Source: Mycobacterium sp. E3198 (lineage in GTDB: Bacteria; Actinomycetota; Actinomycetes; Mycobacteriales; Mycobacteriaceae). Taken from it: 51,247 bases of DNA. Both the position numbers and the translations under genes were made by a program. The stretch covers positions 1 to 51,247 of the forward strand of contig NZ_LZIS01000261.1 in NCBI RefSeq assembly GCF_001667015.1. Reading direction: 5' to 3'. The notes beneath the pieces were generated by a model, which saw only the letters and a list, made by a program, of their open reading frames with translations, was not told where the DNA came from and searched no databases. Of this stretch, positions 37,584 to 44,706 are shown piece after piece (position 1 is the stretch's first letter; each line of letters opens with the position of its first letter).

Positions 37584-38665
37584 CAGTGCGGCCCCTGCGG
37601 AATCCCGTTGCGCGGCCAGGGGAATTCCGCGCGCGGTCCGGCGTTGTCCGGTGGTTGACCGGGGATGTCGCCCCTGCGGAACCCGAACGCGTAATCGAGG
37701 AACGGCTGGATGAACTGTGGCGGCATCACGTTCGGGGTGAACGATTGGTAGTAGAACCCGCTGGACACCGCCTCGCCCTGGGTGACCTCGTATTTGGCCA
37801 GGCCCGGAAGGGCTTTGGCGATGTTGTCGCGGTTCTTCTCGAGGACGGCCGTCACCGCGTTGAGCTTCTGCAACATGGGTGTCAGGGTCTTTTCGTTGTC
37901 GCGGACCAAACCGGACAGTTGCTTGGCGACGGCCGACACGTTCGCCAGCAGGTCGACGATCGCCTCGCGCCGCCGCGCCAGCACGTCGAGCAGGTCATTG
38001 GTGTTGAGGATCAACCTGTTCACCTGCTGGCTGCGTTCCGACAGGATGCCGGTCAGCGTGCTGGTGTCCTTGAGGACGTCGCCGAGCGTCTTGTTGCGGC
38101 CGTTGAGGGACTCCGACAGGCGGGTCAGGCCGTCGAACATCGGCCCCAATTGCGGTGCGACGCGGTCGATCGTCGCCGAGAGCGTGTCCAGCGACTGATT
38201 CAGCGATGCGGTGTCGGTGCCCGCGAGGTTTGTCGTGAGGTCGCTGACCGATTCGGTCAGGGTGTAGGGCGACGAGGTGCGTGAGACCGGGATGACGTCG
38301 GACGGGCGCAGCGCCCCGCTGCCCGTCGAATCGAGGGTGAGCACCCGCCGGCCCAGCAACGAACCCGTCCTGATGTGAGCGGTGCTGTACGACCCGAGCT
38401 TGACCTTTCCGCGCACGGTGAACGTGACCAGGGCGTTGCCGTCGCGCAGCTCGATGTCGGAGACCGTGCCGACTTTGATCCCGGATGTCGTCACGTCGTT
38501 GCCGACTTCCAGCCCGCCCGCTTCGGCGAACAGCGCCTGGTAACGGACGTCGGTCGCCAGCGAAACGAGTTGCTGCGGCTGCAGACCCACCGCGATGACG
38601 AGGAGTATCAGGACGATGCCGATGAAGCCGGCCCGGATCAGGTGGGCACCGCGGTACTTACTCAT
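37583..38665 (-). CDS. MceC-type protein
   Basis: This is the third gene of the set (360 residues). An N-terminal helix (about residues 10-30) precedes the MCE domain, which contains YQALFAEAGGLEVGNDVTTSGIKVGTVSDIEL. A helical tunnel-forming region with repeated Asn/Leu heptads follows. The ATG overlaps the mceB stop by 8 nt (ATGAGTAA), so translation is tightly coupled. Confidence 0.92.
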   Translation of the reverse strand: MSKYRGAHLIRAGFIGIVLILLVIAVGLQPQQLVSLATDVRYQALFAEAGGLEVGNDVTTSGIKVGTVSDIELRDGNALVTFTVRGKVKLGSYSTAHIRTGSLLGRRVLTLDSTGSGALRPSDVIPVSRTSSPYTLTESVSDLTTNLAGTDTASLNQSLDTLSATIDRVAPQLGPMFDGLTRLSESLNGRNKTLGDVLKDTSTLTGILSERSQQVNRLILNTNDLLDVLARRREAIVDLLANVSAVAKQLSGLVRDNEKTLTPMLQKLNAVTAVLEKNRDNIAKALPGLAKYEVTQGEAVSSGFYYQSFTPNVMPPQFIQPFLDYAFGFRRGDIPGQPPDNAGPRAEFPWPRNGIPQGPH

Positions 38666-39692
38666 CGGGCTCCCCGCACCTGCCGCCGACCTGCCTGAGC
38701 CAGGGGAATACGGCGGTTCGGCCCTGCAGGTCGGAGACCCGGACGGTCATGCCGCAGATGTAGAACTGGATGAAGCTGCCGTACGCGCCGAGGCGGACGA
38801 GTTTGCGATAGTTGTTCGGGGCCTTTTGCAGCGCCACGTCGATCTGGTCCTTGCCCTGATCGAGCAGCGGCGCCAGGCGGCCCAATTGCTGCACGGTACC
38901 GGCCAGCGGCGGCCGCGCTTTCCTCAGCAGATCGGCGATGGACGCGGTTCCGTTGTCCAGCGAGTCGATCGCGGCGCCGATCGTGTCGCGATCTTGGGCA
39001 AGGCCGGTGGTCAACCGCTCGAGCCGGTCGATGGCGCCGGAGAACTTGTCGCCGTCCTTGACGAGCGTGGCGAGCACCGCGTGCATGTTGTCGATGAGTT
39101 GCTGGACCGTTCGGTTGTTGTCGGCCATGGCATTCGAGAACGACGATGTCTTCGAGAAGACCGAGTCCAGGGTGTCGCCTTCGCCTTGAAAGACGCGCAC
39201 CAGCGACGAGGTGAGCGCGTTGACGTCCTGGGGATTGAGTCCCTGGACGACGGGTTTCAGGCCGCCGAGGAGCAGATCGAGGTCGAGGGCGGGTGCGGTG
39301 CGGTCGAGCGGAATCTGGGCACCCGCCGGCAACCGCCGGGTCGACCCGGCCCCCTCGACGAGCTCGAGGTAGCGGTCGCCGACCAGGTTGAGGTAGCGAA
39401 CCGCCGCCTTGGTGCCGGTGGTGAGGGCCACGGTGCGATCGGCGTCGAACGTCACCAAAACCGTTTTGTCCGTGCGCAGTTCGACGCCGTTGACGGTGCC
39501 GACCCGGATGCCGGCCGCGCGCACGGAGTCGCCGACCTTGAGGCGCGAGACGTCGGAGAACACGGCGGAGTAGTCGTTGGTCGCGCCGGTGCGGTACTCG
39601 CCGAAGATGAAGAAGAGAAACGCGGTCAGCGTGGCCATCACGACGGCAAAGACGCCGAACTTGAATACCGTCGCGCGCGTCCCGCCGCTCAC
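38658..39692 (-). CDS. MceB-type protein
   Basis: This is the second gene of the set (344 residues). A helix at about residues 10-29 is followed by the MCE domain (YSAVFSDVSRLKVGDSVRAAGIRVGTVNGVELR) and a helical tail ending FYICGMTVRVSDLQGR, a typical MceB ending. The start is GTG at 39692, overlapping the mceA stop by 4 nt (GTGA). A much longer open frame upstream is antisense-like read-through in mceA and was not used. Confidence 0.92.
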   Translation of the reverse strand: MSGGTRATVFKFGVFAVVMATLTAFLFFIFGEYRTGATNDYSAVFSDVSRLKVGDSVRAAGIRVGTVNGVELRTDKTVLVTFDADRTVALTTGTKAAVRYLNLVGDRYLELVEGAGSTRRLPAGAQIPLDRTAPALDLDLLLGGLKPVVQGLNPQDVNALTSSLVRVFQGEGDTLDSVFSKTSSFSNAMADNNRTVQQLIDNMHAVLATLVKDGDKFSGAIDRLERLTTGLAQDRDTIGAAIDSLDNGTASIADLLRKARPPLAGTVQQLGRLAPLLDQGKDQIDVALQKAPNNYRKLVRLGAYGSFIQFYICGMTVRVSDLQGRTAVFPWLRQVGGRCGEPDE

Positions 39693-40882
39693 CCGGGTTG
39701 TCCGATCTGAGCGGAGTTGCGCGGTGGCCCGTCGATCGGTCCGTAGAGCAGTTGCTTGAGCCCGTCGGAATTGAGCAGGATGCCCTGGTTTCCGTACTGC
39801 CATGGGTTGGCGCCCACGTCGGTGACCAGGAACGGCGGCGCCGTTTCGTACGGCACGGCCGGCAGGTGTTGGTCCTGGCAATGCGGACCGCCCTTGGCCC
39901 CGACCTTCGGCAGGTGACCCGGGTATCGATAGCGTTCGAGTCCCAGCGTGAAGCTGACCGAAACCACGACGCCGGGGTCCGGTGGCGGCGGGTTCTTCGC
40001 CACGGGAAGCATTCCGGCGATCGCGCAATTCAGCGCTTCGTGATACTCGTTGGTGAGATCGGTCGTCGGCAACAGCAGTTGGACAACGTCGGTCAGGGCG
40101 CGCCGGTTGCCGCCCACGACGTCGTTCCCGATGTCGGCCAGCCCGATCGTGCTGATCAGCAGCGCATCGAGGTTGGCCTGCTGGTCCACGATCGTCTGAC
40201 CGACCCGCGTCGCATTGTTGACGACCTCGACCAGGTCCGGTGCCCCATCGGCGTAGGCGCCGAACGCCTTTCGGGAGGCCGCGATGTCATGCCCCAGGTT
40301 GGCCAGGGCCGGATCCAGCTTGGCCAGAAACGAATCCAGATCCGCGAGCATCTGACCGATCTGGTGCCCGCGGCCGTTGAGCGCCGACGCGAGCGCGCCC
40401 AGCGTCTCGTTGAGCTCTTCCGGTTCGACCTTCGCCAGCACCGCGGTGAGTTCCTGAAACACCGTATTGATCTCCACCGTAACGTTTTTGGCGTCGAGCA
40501 CCTGACCCGCCCGAAGCTGTTGCGCGGAGGGATCGGCCGGCGGAATCAGCTGGACGAACTTGGCTCCGAACACCGTCGTCGAGGCGATGTCGACGAGCAC
40601 ATTTGCCGGGATCAGACGCAGCTTCGACGGATCGATCGCCAGGTGAAGCGCCGCCTGGCCGTTCGGCCGCTCTTCGATGGACGAAACCGTACCGACCTGC
40701 ACCTCGCGCAATTTGACCTTCGCGTCCGGATTCATCACCAGCCCGGCGCGGGGCGACAGCACCGTCACCGGCACGCTGTCCGTGAAGTCGCCGCGAAACG
40801 AGCCCGCGGCCAGCGCGATGACCCCGGCGATCGCCGCGACGGTCACCAGGCCCATCAAGGGGCGAACGGCACGCGCTGCCAT
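39689..40882 (-). CDS. MceA-type protein, first of the mce set
   Basis: This 397-residue protein has a transmembrane helix at about residues 9-29 and the MceA-type MCE domain (VPVTVLSPRAGLVMNPDAKVKLREVQVGTVSSIE). The helical region and long C-terminal domain with PHCQDQHLPAVP follow. The ATG at 40882 is the only usable start, since an in-frame TAG lies 6 codons upstream. It has no good ribosome site of its own and overlaps the stop codon (TGATG) of an 8-codon upstream frame, so it may be translated by re-initiation. No yrbE genes precede it, which is unusual for an mce operon. Confidence 0.92.
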   Translation of the reverse strand: MAARAVRPLMGLVTVAAIAGVIALAAGSFRGDFTDSVPVTVLSPRAGLVMNPDAKVKLREVQVGTVSSIEERPNGQAALHLAIDPSKLRLIPANVLVDIASTTVFGAKFVQLIPPADPSAQQLRAGQVLDAKNVTVEINTVFQELTAVLAKVEPEELNETLGALASALNGRGHQIGQMLADLDSFLAKLDPALANLGHDIAASRKAFGAYADGAPDLVEVVNNATRVGQTIVDQQANLDALLISTIGLADIGNDVVGGNRRALTDVVQLLLPTTDLTNEYHEALNCAIAGMLPVAKNPPPPDPGVVVSVSFTLGLERYRYPGHLPKVGAKGGPHCQDQHLPAVPYETAPPFLVTDVGANPWQYGNQGILLNSDGLKQLLYGPIDGPPRNSAQIGQPG

Positions 40883-40908
40883 CAGGTGGCCGCCGAGCTA
40901 CGTGCCAT
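40882..40908 (-). CDS. Tiny 8-codon frame coupled to mceA (possible leader)
   Basis: ATG at 40908 encodes MARSSAAT; its TGA overlaps the mceA ATG by 1 nt. It lies 2 nt after the stop of the 12-codon frame upstream. Such a chain could carry ribosomes into mceA, or could be a remnant of a former upstream gene. Confidence 0.25.
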   Translation of the reverse strand: MARSSAAT

Positions 40909-40910
40909 CG

Positions 40911-40949
40911 CTACCGCGCACCCGGCCCGACCGCGTGCTGATCAGTCAT
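40911..40949 (-). CDS. 12-codon frame with strong ribosome site in the mceA leader
   Basis: ATG at 40949 encodes MTDQHAVGPGAR, then TAG. AAAAGGAG lies 7 nt before it and is the best ribosome-binding site between the mceA promoter (-10 at 41012-41017) and mceA. It may be a regulatory leader peptide. Chance or decay cannot be excluded. Confidence 0.35.
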   Translation of the reverse strand: MTDQHAVGPGAR

Positions 40950-41011
40950 GCTCGAGCTCCTTTTCGACAGTCCCCCGGGCTCCCCCGCCACAACCCCCCG
41001 CGAGTGACGCC

Positions 41012-41055
41012 AGAATATGTCAGTGCTGACTTAATTGGAAGACGTCAGTACTGAC
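41012..41055 (-). promoter_or_regulatory. mceA promoter with double palindrome (operator site 1)
   Basis: On the minus strand TTCCAA (41040-41035) and TATTCT (41017-41012) are 17 bp apart. The palindrome GTCAGTGCTGAC (41019-41030) lies between the two boxes. The perfect palindrome GTCAGTACTGAC (41044-41055) lies just upstream of the -35 box, 25 bp from the first. The same arrangement occurs at 43947-43990 next to the TetR gene. Confidence 0.75.
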
Positions 41056-41088
41056 AAATTTGGCGAATTCGACCGCCCTGCGCGCGGG

Positions 41089-41991
41089 TTACGCCGGCGA
41101 CGCTGCGGCGAAGCCACGGCCGAACCGCTCCACCATCTGCCAATACTCCGGAACATTGCCGTCACCGAGGAGGTCGACCAGCAGCCGCACCTCGGGGGGC
41201 AGCTGGCCGTTGACATCGGTGAAGCCGTACTCGCGGGCGAGGCGGGAGGCGAAGAACGATCGGCCGGTGCGGGCCATCCGGTCGGGGTCGGTGCACAGCG
41301 CGACGACGGCGCGGCCGGAGAACCGCGGGGACTCGCAGATGTCGAGGTCGAGCCCGAACAGCTGGCGCGACCCCGACGGGCCGTCGGTCGCGAAGGCGAG
41401 GATGCGGTCGGTGAGCACCAGGCCCGGCCACAACCCGATCACCGCCACGTTGTGCTCGCGCAGTTCGAGCGCCGTGTCGTGCGTGATCTTTTCGATGGCG
41501 GCCTTGGCCGCCCCGTAGGGCGTGGACAGTATGTAGTCCTCGCAGCCGTGCGAGGAGATGTTGACGATCAGCCCGCCCCCCTGCTCGATCATGAGCGGGG
41601 CGGCAAGGGCGGACGTCACGAAGTTCGCGCGGGGCCCTACCGCGAGGCTGTCGGTGATCGCCTGGAATGGCAGCGTCCAAAACGGCTGTCCCACCATCGA
41701 TGTGAAGTCCGGCGACGCGACATTGACCACCACATCGAGCCGGCCCGCCTCCCGACGCAATTCGTCGAAGACGGCCACCACCTGAGCGTCGTCGGCGTGA
41801 TCGCAGGGTCGGGCCACCGCGGCGCCGCCGAGCTCGGCGATCTGGTCGGCGGTCTGCTCGAGGCCGGCGGCGGTCCGGGCGGTGAGCCACACGGTGGCGC
41901 CCTGCCTGCCGAGCTCGATCGCGATGCCCTGCCCGATCCCCTGGCTCGCGCCGGTGACCAGGGCCATCGCGCCGTCGAGTGGTCGCGTCAT
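41089..41991 (-). CDS. Short-chain dehydrogenase of the redox operon
   Basis: This 300-residue SDR has the cofactor loop TGASQGIG near the N-terminus, the catalytic serine in NISSHG and YGAAK at 159-163, so the catalytic set is complete. The sequence resembles DHRS1-type SDRs (VNVASPDF replaces the usual NNAG). The substrate is unknown. The ATG overlaps the ferredoxin stop by 4 nt. The gene ends 206 bp before mceA, and that gap contains operator site 1. Confidence 0.9.
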   Translation of the reverse strand: MTRPLDGAMALVTGASQGIGQGIAIELGRQGATVWLTARTAAGLEQTADQIAELGGAAVARPCDHADDAQVVAVFDELRREAGRLDVVVNVASPDFTSMVGQPFWTLPFQAITDSLAVGPRANFVTSALAAPLMIEQGGGLIVNISSHGCEDYILSTPYGAAKAAIEKITHDTALELREHNVAVIGLWPGLVLTDRILAFATDGPSGSRQLFGLDLDICESPRFSGRAVVALCTDPDRMARTGRSFFASRLAREYGFTDVNGQLPPEVRLLVDLLGDGNVPEYWQMVERFGRGFAAASPA

Positions 41992-42317
41992 TGGCCCTGA
42001 CCTCCCATCGGCTGCAATTCCTTGACCGCCGACGGATCATGCTCGCACACACCGACTTTGGCCGCGCCGCCGGGCGAGCCGAGCTGTTCGAAGAAGTCGG
42101 CGTTGAGCCGCGTGTAGCCGCTGTAGTGGTCGGGCAGGTCATCCTCGTAGTAGATGGCCTCGACCGGGCAGACCGGCTCGCAGGCACCGCAGTCGACACA
42201 TTCGTCGGGCTGGATGTAGAGCATCCGGGCGCCCTCGTAGATGCAGTCGACGGGGCACTCCTCGATGCACGCCTTGTCTTTCAGATCGACGCAGGGCTCG
42301 GCGATCACGTAGGTCAT
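41988..42317 (-). CDS. 7Fe ferredoxin (FdxA/FdxC type)
   Basis: This is a 109-residue ferredoxin with one 3Fe-4S and one 4Fe-4S cluster. Cys9, Cys17 and Cys50 should bind the 3Fe-4S cluster, and Cys21, Cys40, Cys43 and Cys46 the 4Fe-4S cluster; all are present (AEPCVDLKDKACIEECP and ECVDCGACEPVCP). The YIQPDECVDCGACEP segment is typical of mycobacterial FdxA. Both ends overlap neighbours by 4 nt (FAD oxidoreductase upstream, SDR downstream), so it is likely the electron carrier of this operon. A longer open frame upstream to 42797 is not used. Confidence 0.93.
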   Translation of the reverse strand: MTYVIAEPCVDLKDKACIEECPVDCIYEGARMLYIQPDECVDCGACEPVCPVEAIYYEDDLPDHYSGYTRLNADFFEQLGSPGGAAKVGVCEHDPSAVKELQPMGGQGQ

Positions 42318-43879
42318 CGCGACATGTCCTCCAGCGCCTGGTGGGCGGCGTTGTAGCCGGGCGTGAAGGTGATCCCCGGTCCCCCATGGCATCCCGCGCC
42401 ACCCAGGTAAAGCCCCTCGATGCCGAGGGGCAGGTCGAGGAAGCCCTTGGGCCCGGGCCGGTTGGGCCCCATCAGGTCCGGATGCAGCATGCCGTGGCAG
42501 AAGTCGCCGGCGGGAGCCGCGAACATCGTCTGCATGTGATACGGGGCAAAGGTGATGTGCCGGATCTGGATGTCGCGGAAGTTGGGCGCATAGCGGGTGA
42601 TCTTGTCGATGACCTTCTCGGCCATCACGTTCTTGAGTTGGCCGTGGAGTTCGCGGGGGGTTTCGACGGGGAACGCGTAGGCGAACGCGCTCGCCGCGTG
42701 CTTGCCCGGAGGCGCCATTCTGGGATCGTGCACGGACGGGATCTGCATGCCCATCGACGGATTGTCGGGAATGATGCCCCGCTTGCACTCCTCCCATTGG
42801 CGTTGTTGTTCTTCGGGTGAGCCGAAGATGCCGATGGACGATTGCATGCCGGGTTCGTTGAGGAAGTCATACGGCGGGGCGAATTCGGGCAACCCGTCGA
42901 GGGCGAAGTGGATCTGGACGAACGGCGCCCGGTGGTCGCGTCCACTGAGCCGGGTGACCAGGTCCGCGGTCAGATGCTCGGCGCCGACCAGATCGATCAT
43001 GGTCAAATCGGGCGACAGGTTGGACACGACGACCGGCGCGCTGATCTCGGAGCCGTCCTTGAGGCGCACGCCGGTGACGCGGTCGTTCTCGACGAGAATC
43101 TTCTCGACCTTGGCGCGATACCTGATTTCGCCCCCGTGGGAGACGAACAGGTCGTGCAGGTGCTGGCCCAGTGCCCCGATTCCGCCTTCGAGCTTCGTCA
43201 TCATCGCGGTGCCCTCGTTCGGGACGGCCAGAGCGAACGCCAGACATGTCGCGCTGCCCGGCGTGTAGGGTCCGCGGTAGGTGGAGTTGATGGCGAGGAA
43301 GGCGAGCATGCCGCGCAGCACCGCATGCTTGTCCTTGTCGGGCAGGAAGCGGTCGATGGCATCCATCGCCGTCCCGAACAGCACCTCGTGAATGGCTCGG
43401 CGTTCGAATTCGTTTGCGGCGCAGGCATACATCTCGTCGAGCGTCTTGGGTGGCGTGCGCACCTCGAAGCGGCCGAGCGCCTTAGCCGGCCCCTGGCTCC
43501 AGCCGATCATCTCGGCCATGCCCGTGACCGCTTCGGTCCCGAGCTTCTCGGCGAGGTGGGTCATCAGCTGCATCGGGTCCCGGTAGAAGATCATGGGTTC
43601 TTCGCCGTTGTCGCCGAGGTTGACCGACTGGACCTCGGCGTCGACGGTGGGCAGGGTGTCCAGCCCCAGCTCTTTGGTGATGGCAGGGGCGGTGGGGAAT
43701 TGGACCGAACCCGCGATCTCGTAACGGAATCCGTCGATCAGCTCGACCGTGGCCGCCATTCCGCCGCTGTAGGTGTTGGCCTCCAGGCACAGCGTGCGCA
43801 TGCCGCCGCGCTGCAGGACCGCCGCCGCGGTCAACCCGTTGTGGCCAGCCCCGACCACGATCGCGTCATAATCCGTCAT
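42314..43879 (-). CDS. FAD-dependent oxidoreductase, phytoene-desaturase/PYROXD2-like
   Basis: This 521-residue flavoprotein starts MTDYDAIVVGAGHNGLTAAAVL, a dinucleotide-binding motif, followed by CLEANTYSGGMAATVE. The C-terminal FAD motif is GLYLGGAGCHGGPGITFTPGYNAA. The family includes phytoene desaturases and related enzymes that act on long lipophilic substrates. No carotenoid genes are nearby, and the coupling to a ferredoxin, an SDR and mce genes suggests a steroid- or fatty-acid-like substrate, which is inference. GGAG lies about 9 nt before the ATG. It heads the three-gene operon. Confidence 0.9.
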   Translation of the reverse strand: MTDYDAIVVGAGHNGLTAAAVLQRGGMRTLCLEANTYSGGMAATVELIDGFRYEIAGSVQFPTAPAITKELGLDTLPTVDAEVQSVNLGDNGEEPMIFYRDPMQLMTHLAEKLGTEAVTGMAEMIGWSQGPAKALGRFEVRTPPKTLDEMYACAANEFERRAIHEVLFGTAMDAIDRFLPDKDKHAVLRGMLAFLAINSTYRGPYTPGSATCLAFALAVPNEGTAMMTKLEGGIGALGQHLHDLFVSHGGEIRYRAKVEKILVENDRVTGVRLKDGSEISAPVVVSNLSPDLTMIDLVGAEHLTADLVTRLSGRDHRAPFVQIHFALDGLPEFAPPYDFLNEPGMQSSIGIFGSPEEQQRQWEECKRGIIPDNPSMGMQIPSVHDPRMAPPGKHAASAFAYAFPVETPRELHGQLKNVMAEKVIDKITRYAPNFRDIQIRHITFAPYHMQTMFAAPAGDFCHGMLHPDLMGPNRPGPKGFLDLPLGIEGLYLGGAGCHGGPGITFTPGYNAAHQALEDMSR

Positions 43880-43946
43880 CGCTGATGCTCCTTCTCCGAA
43901 TGGTCTGCGCAGCGACCTGGCCAGGCACCCGTCGCGCGGCGCCCCT

Positions 43947-43990
43947 AATATATGTCAGTACTGACTCAATTGGAAGATGTCGGCACTGAC
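43947..43990 (-). promoter_or_regulatory. Redox-operon promoter with double palindrome (operator site 2)
   Basis: On the minus strand TTCCAA (43975-43970) and TATATT (43952-43947) are 17 bp apart. The palindrome GTCAGTACTGAC (43954-43965) lies between the boxes, and GTCGGCACTGAC (43979-43990) lies upstream, 25 bp away. The site is in the divergent region between the FAD oxidoreductase and TetR genes, so it can control both directions. Confidence 0.78.
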
Positions 43991-44010
43991 AGGCCAACGG
44001 ATGTGATGGG

Positions 44011-44619
44011 ATGCGGGGTATGACCGAGCGGACGAACCTGCACAAGCTGCGCCACAGCCGGACCCATGAGGCGCTGCGGCAGGTGGCCTTGAAGCGGTTT
44101 GCCAGCGAGGGCTTCGGCAACGTCACGGTGCAGCAGCTCGCGCGGGAGGCCGGCGTCACGGAGCGCACGTTTTTCCGGCACTTCCCCACCAAGGAAGCCG
44201 TGCTGTTCCAGGACTACGACACCCAGGTGGAGTGGCTGGCGGAGGCGCTGGCGCAACGGCCGCGCTCCGAATCGGTGTTCGACGCGGTGCTGGCCAGCAT
44301 GGCCAGCTATCCGCACGACATGGAGCTGGTCCGGCAGGCGGCGCTCGCCCGCGCCGAACTGATCACCGGGGAGCAGATCGCCGGCCACCTGCGGGTGGTT
44401 CAGGCGTCGTTCGCCGCGGTGATCACCGACTTCGTCCGGCAGCGTTACCCCGACGTGGGGAACATCGACCTCGTCGCCGCCGTCGCCGGCTCCACGCTGG
44501 CGGCGGCCATGGTCATCGGGGTCGAGACGTGGGGGCGCAACGGCTGTGTCGAGGACTTGGGGGCCATCTCCGCCACCTGCCTGGACCTGGTGCGCACGGG
44601 GCTCGCCCCGCTGGCGTGA
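44011..44619 (+). CDS. TetR-family regulator of the redox and mce operons
   Basis: This 202-residue regulator has its helix-turn-helix at about residues 15-60 (TVQQLAREAGVTERTFFRHFPTKEAVLF), a very typical TetR motif. The C-terminal domain is of the MftR/AcrR-like type and its ligand is unknown. The start may be ATG 44011 or ATG 44020. It is divergent from the FAD oxidoreductase gene with operator site 2 in between, so self-control is likely. The same double palindrome upstream of mceA makes that operon a second target. Confidence 0.9.
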   Translation: MRGMTERTNLHKLRHSRTHEALRQVALKRFASEGFGNVTVQQLAREAGVTERTFFRHFPTKEAVLFQDYDTQVEWLAEALAQRPRSESVFDAVLASMASYPHDMELVRQAALARAELITGEQIAGHLRVVQASFAAVITDFVRQRYPDVGNIDLVAAVAGSTLAAAMVIGVETWGRNGCVEDLGAISATCLDLVRTGLAPLA

Positions 44620-44630
44620 CCCTTACCCAT

Positions 44631-44694
44631 CCGCGAGCGTGCGTGTCCGTACGACGACACGCCGCAAACAGTGGCAATCTGCGCACGCTCGCGG
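44631..44694. terminator. Large inverted repeat between convergent genes
   Basis: CCGCGAGCGTGCG (44631-44643) and CGCACGCTCGCGG (44682-44694) are a perfect 13-bp inverted repeat with a 38-nt loop; a smaller GTGTC/GACAC pair lies inside. It sits between the stop codons of the TetR and pks16-type genes, which converge. It can act as a terminator in both directions, and a short A-run follows. Parts resemble the region around 27355-27410. Confidence 0.6.
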
Positions 44695-44706
44695 CAAAAA
44701 AGCGAG

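Noticed and set aside
44011..44619. Mycofactocin regulator (MftR) as identity of the TetR protein
   Set aside because: The RHFPTK helix-turn-helix is similar, but no mycofactocin biosynthesis genes are present and the neighbours are mce and ferredoxin genes.
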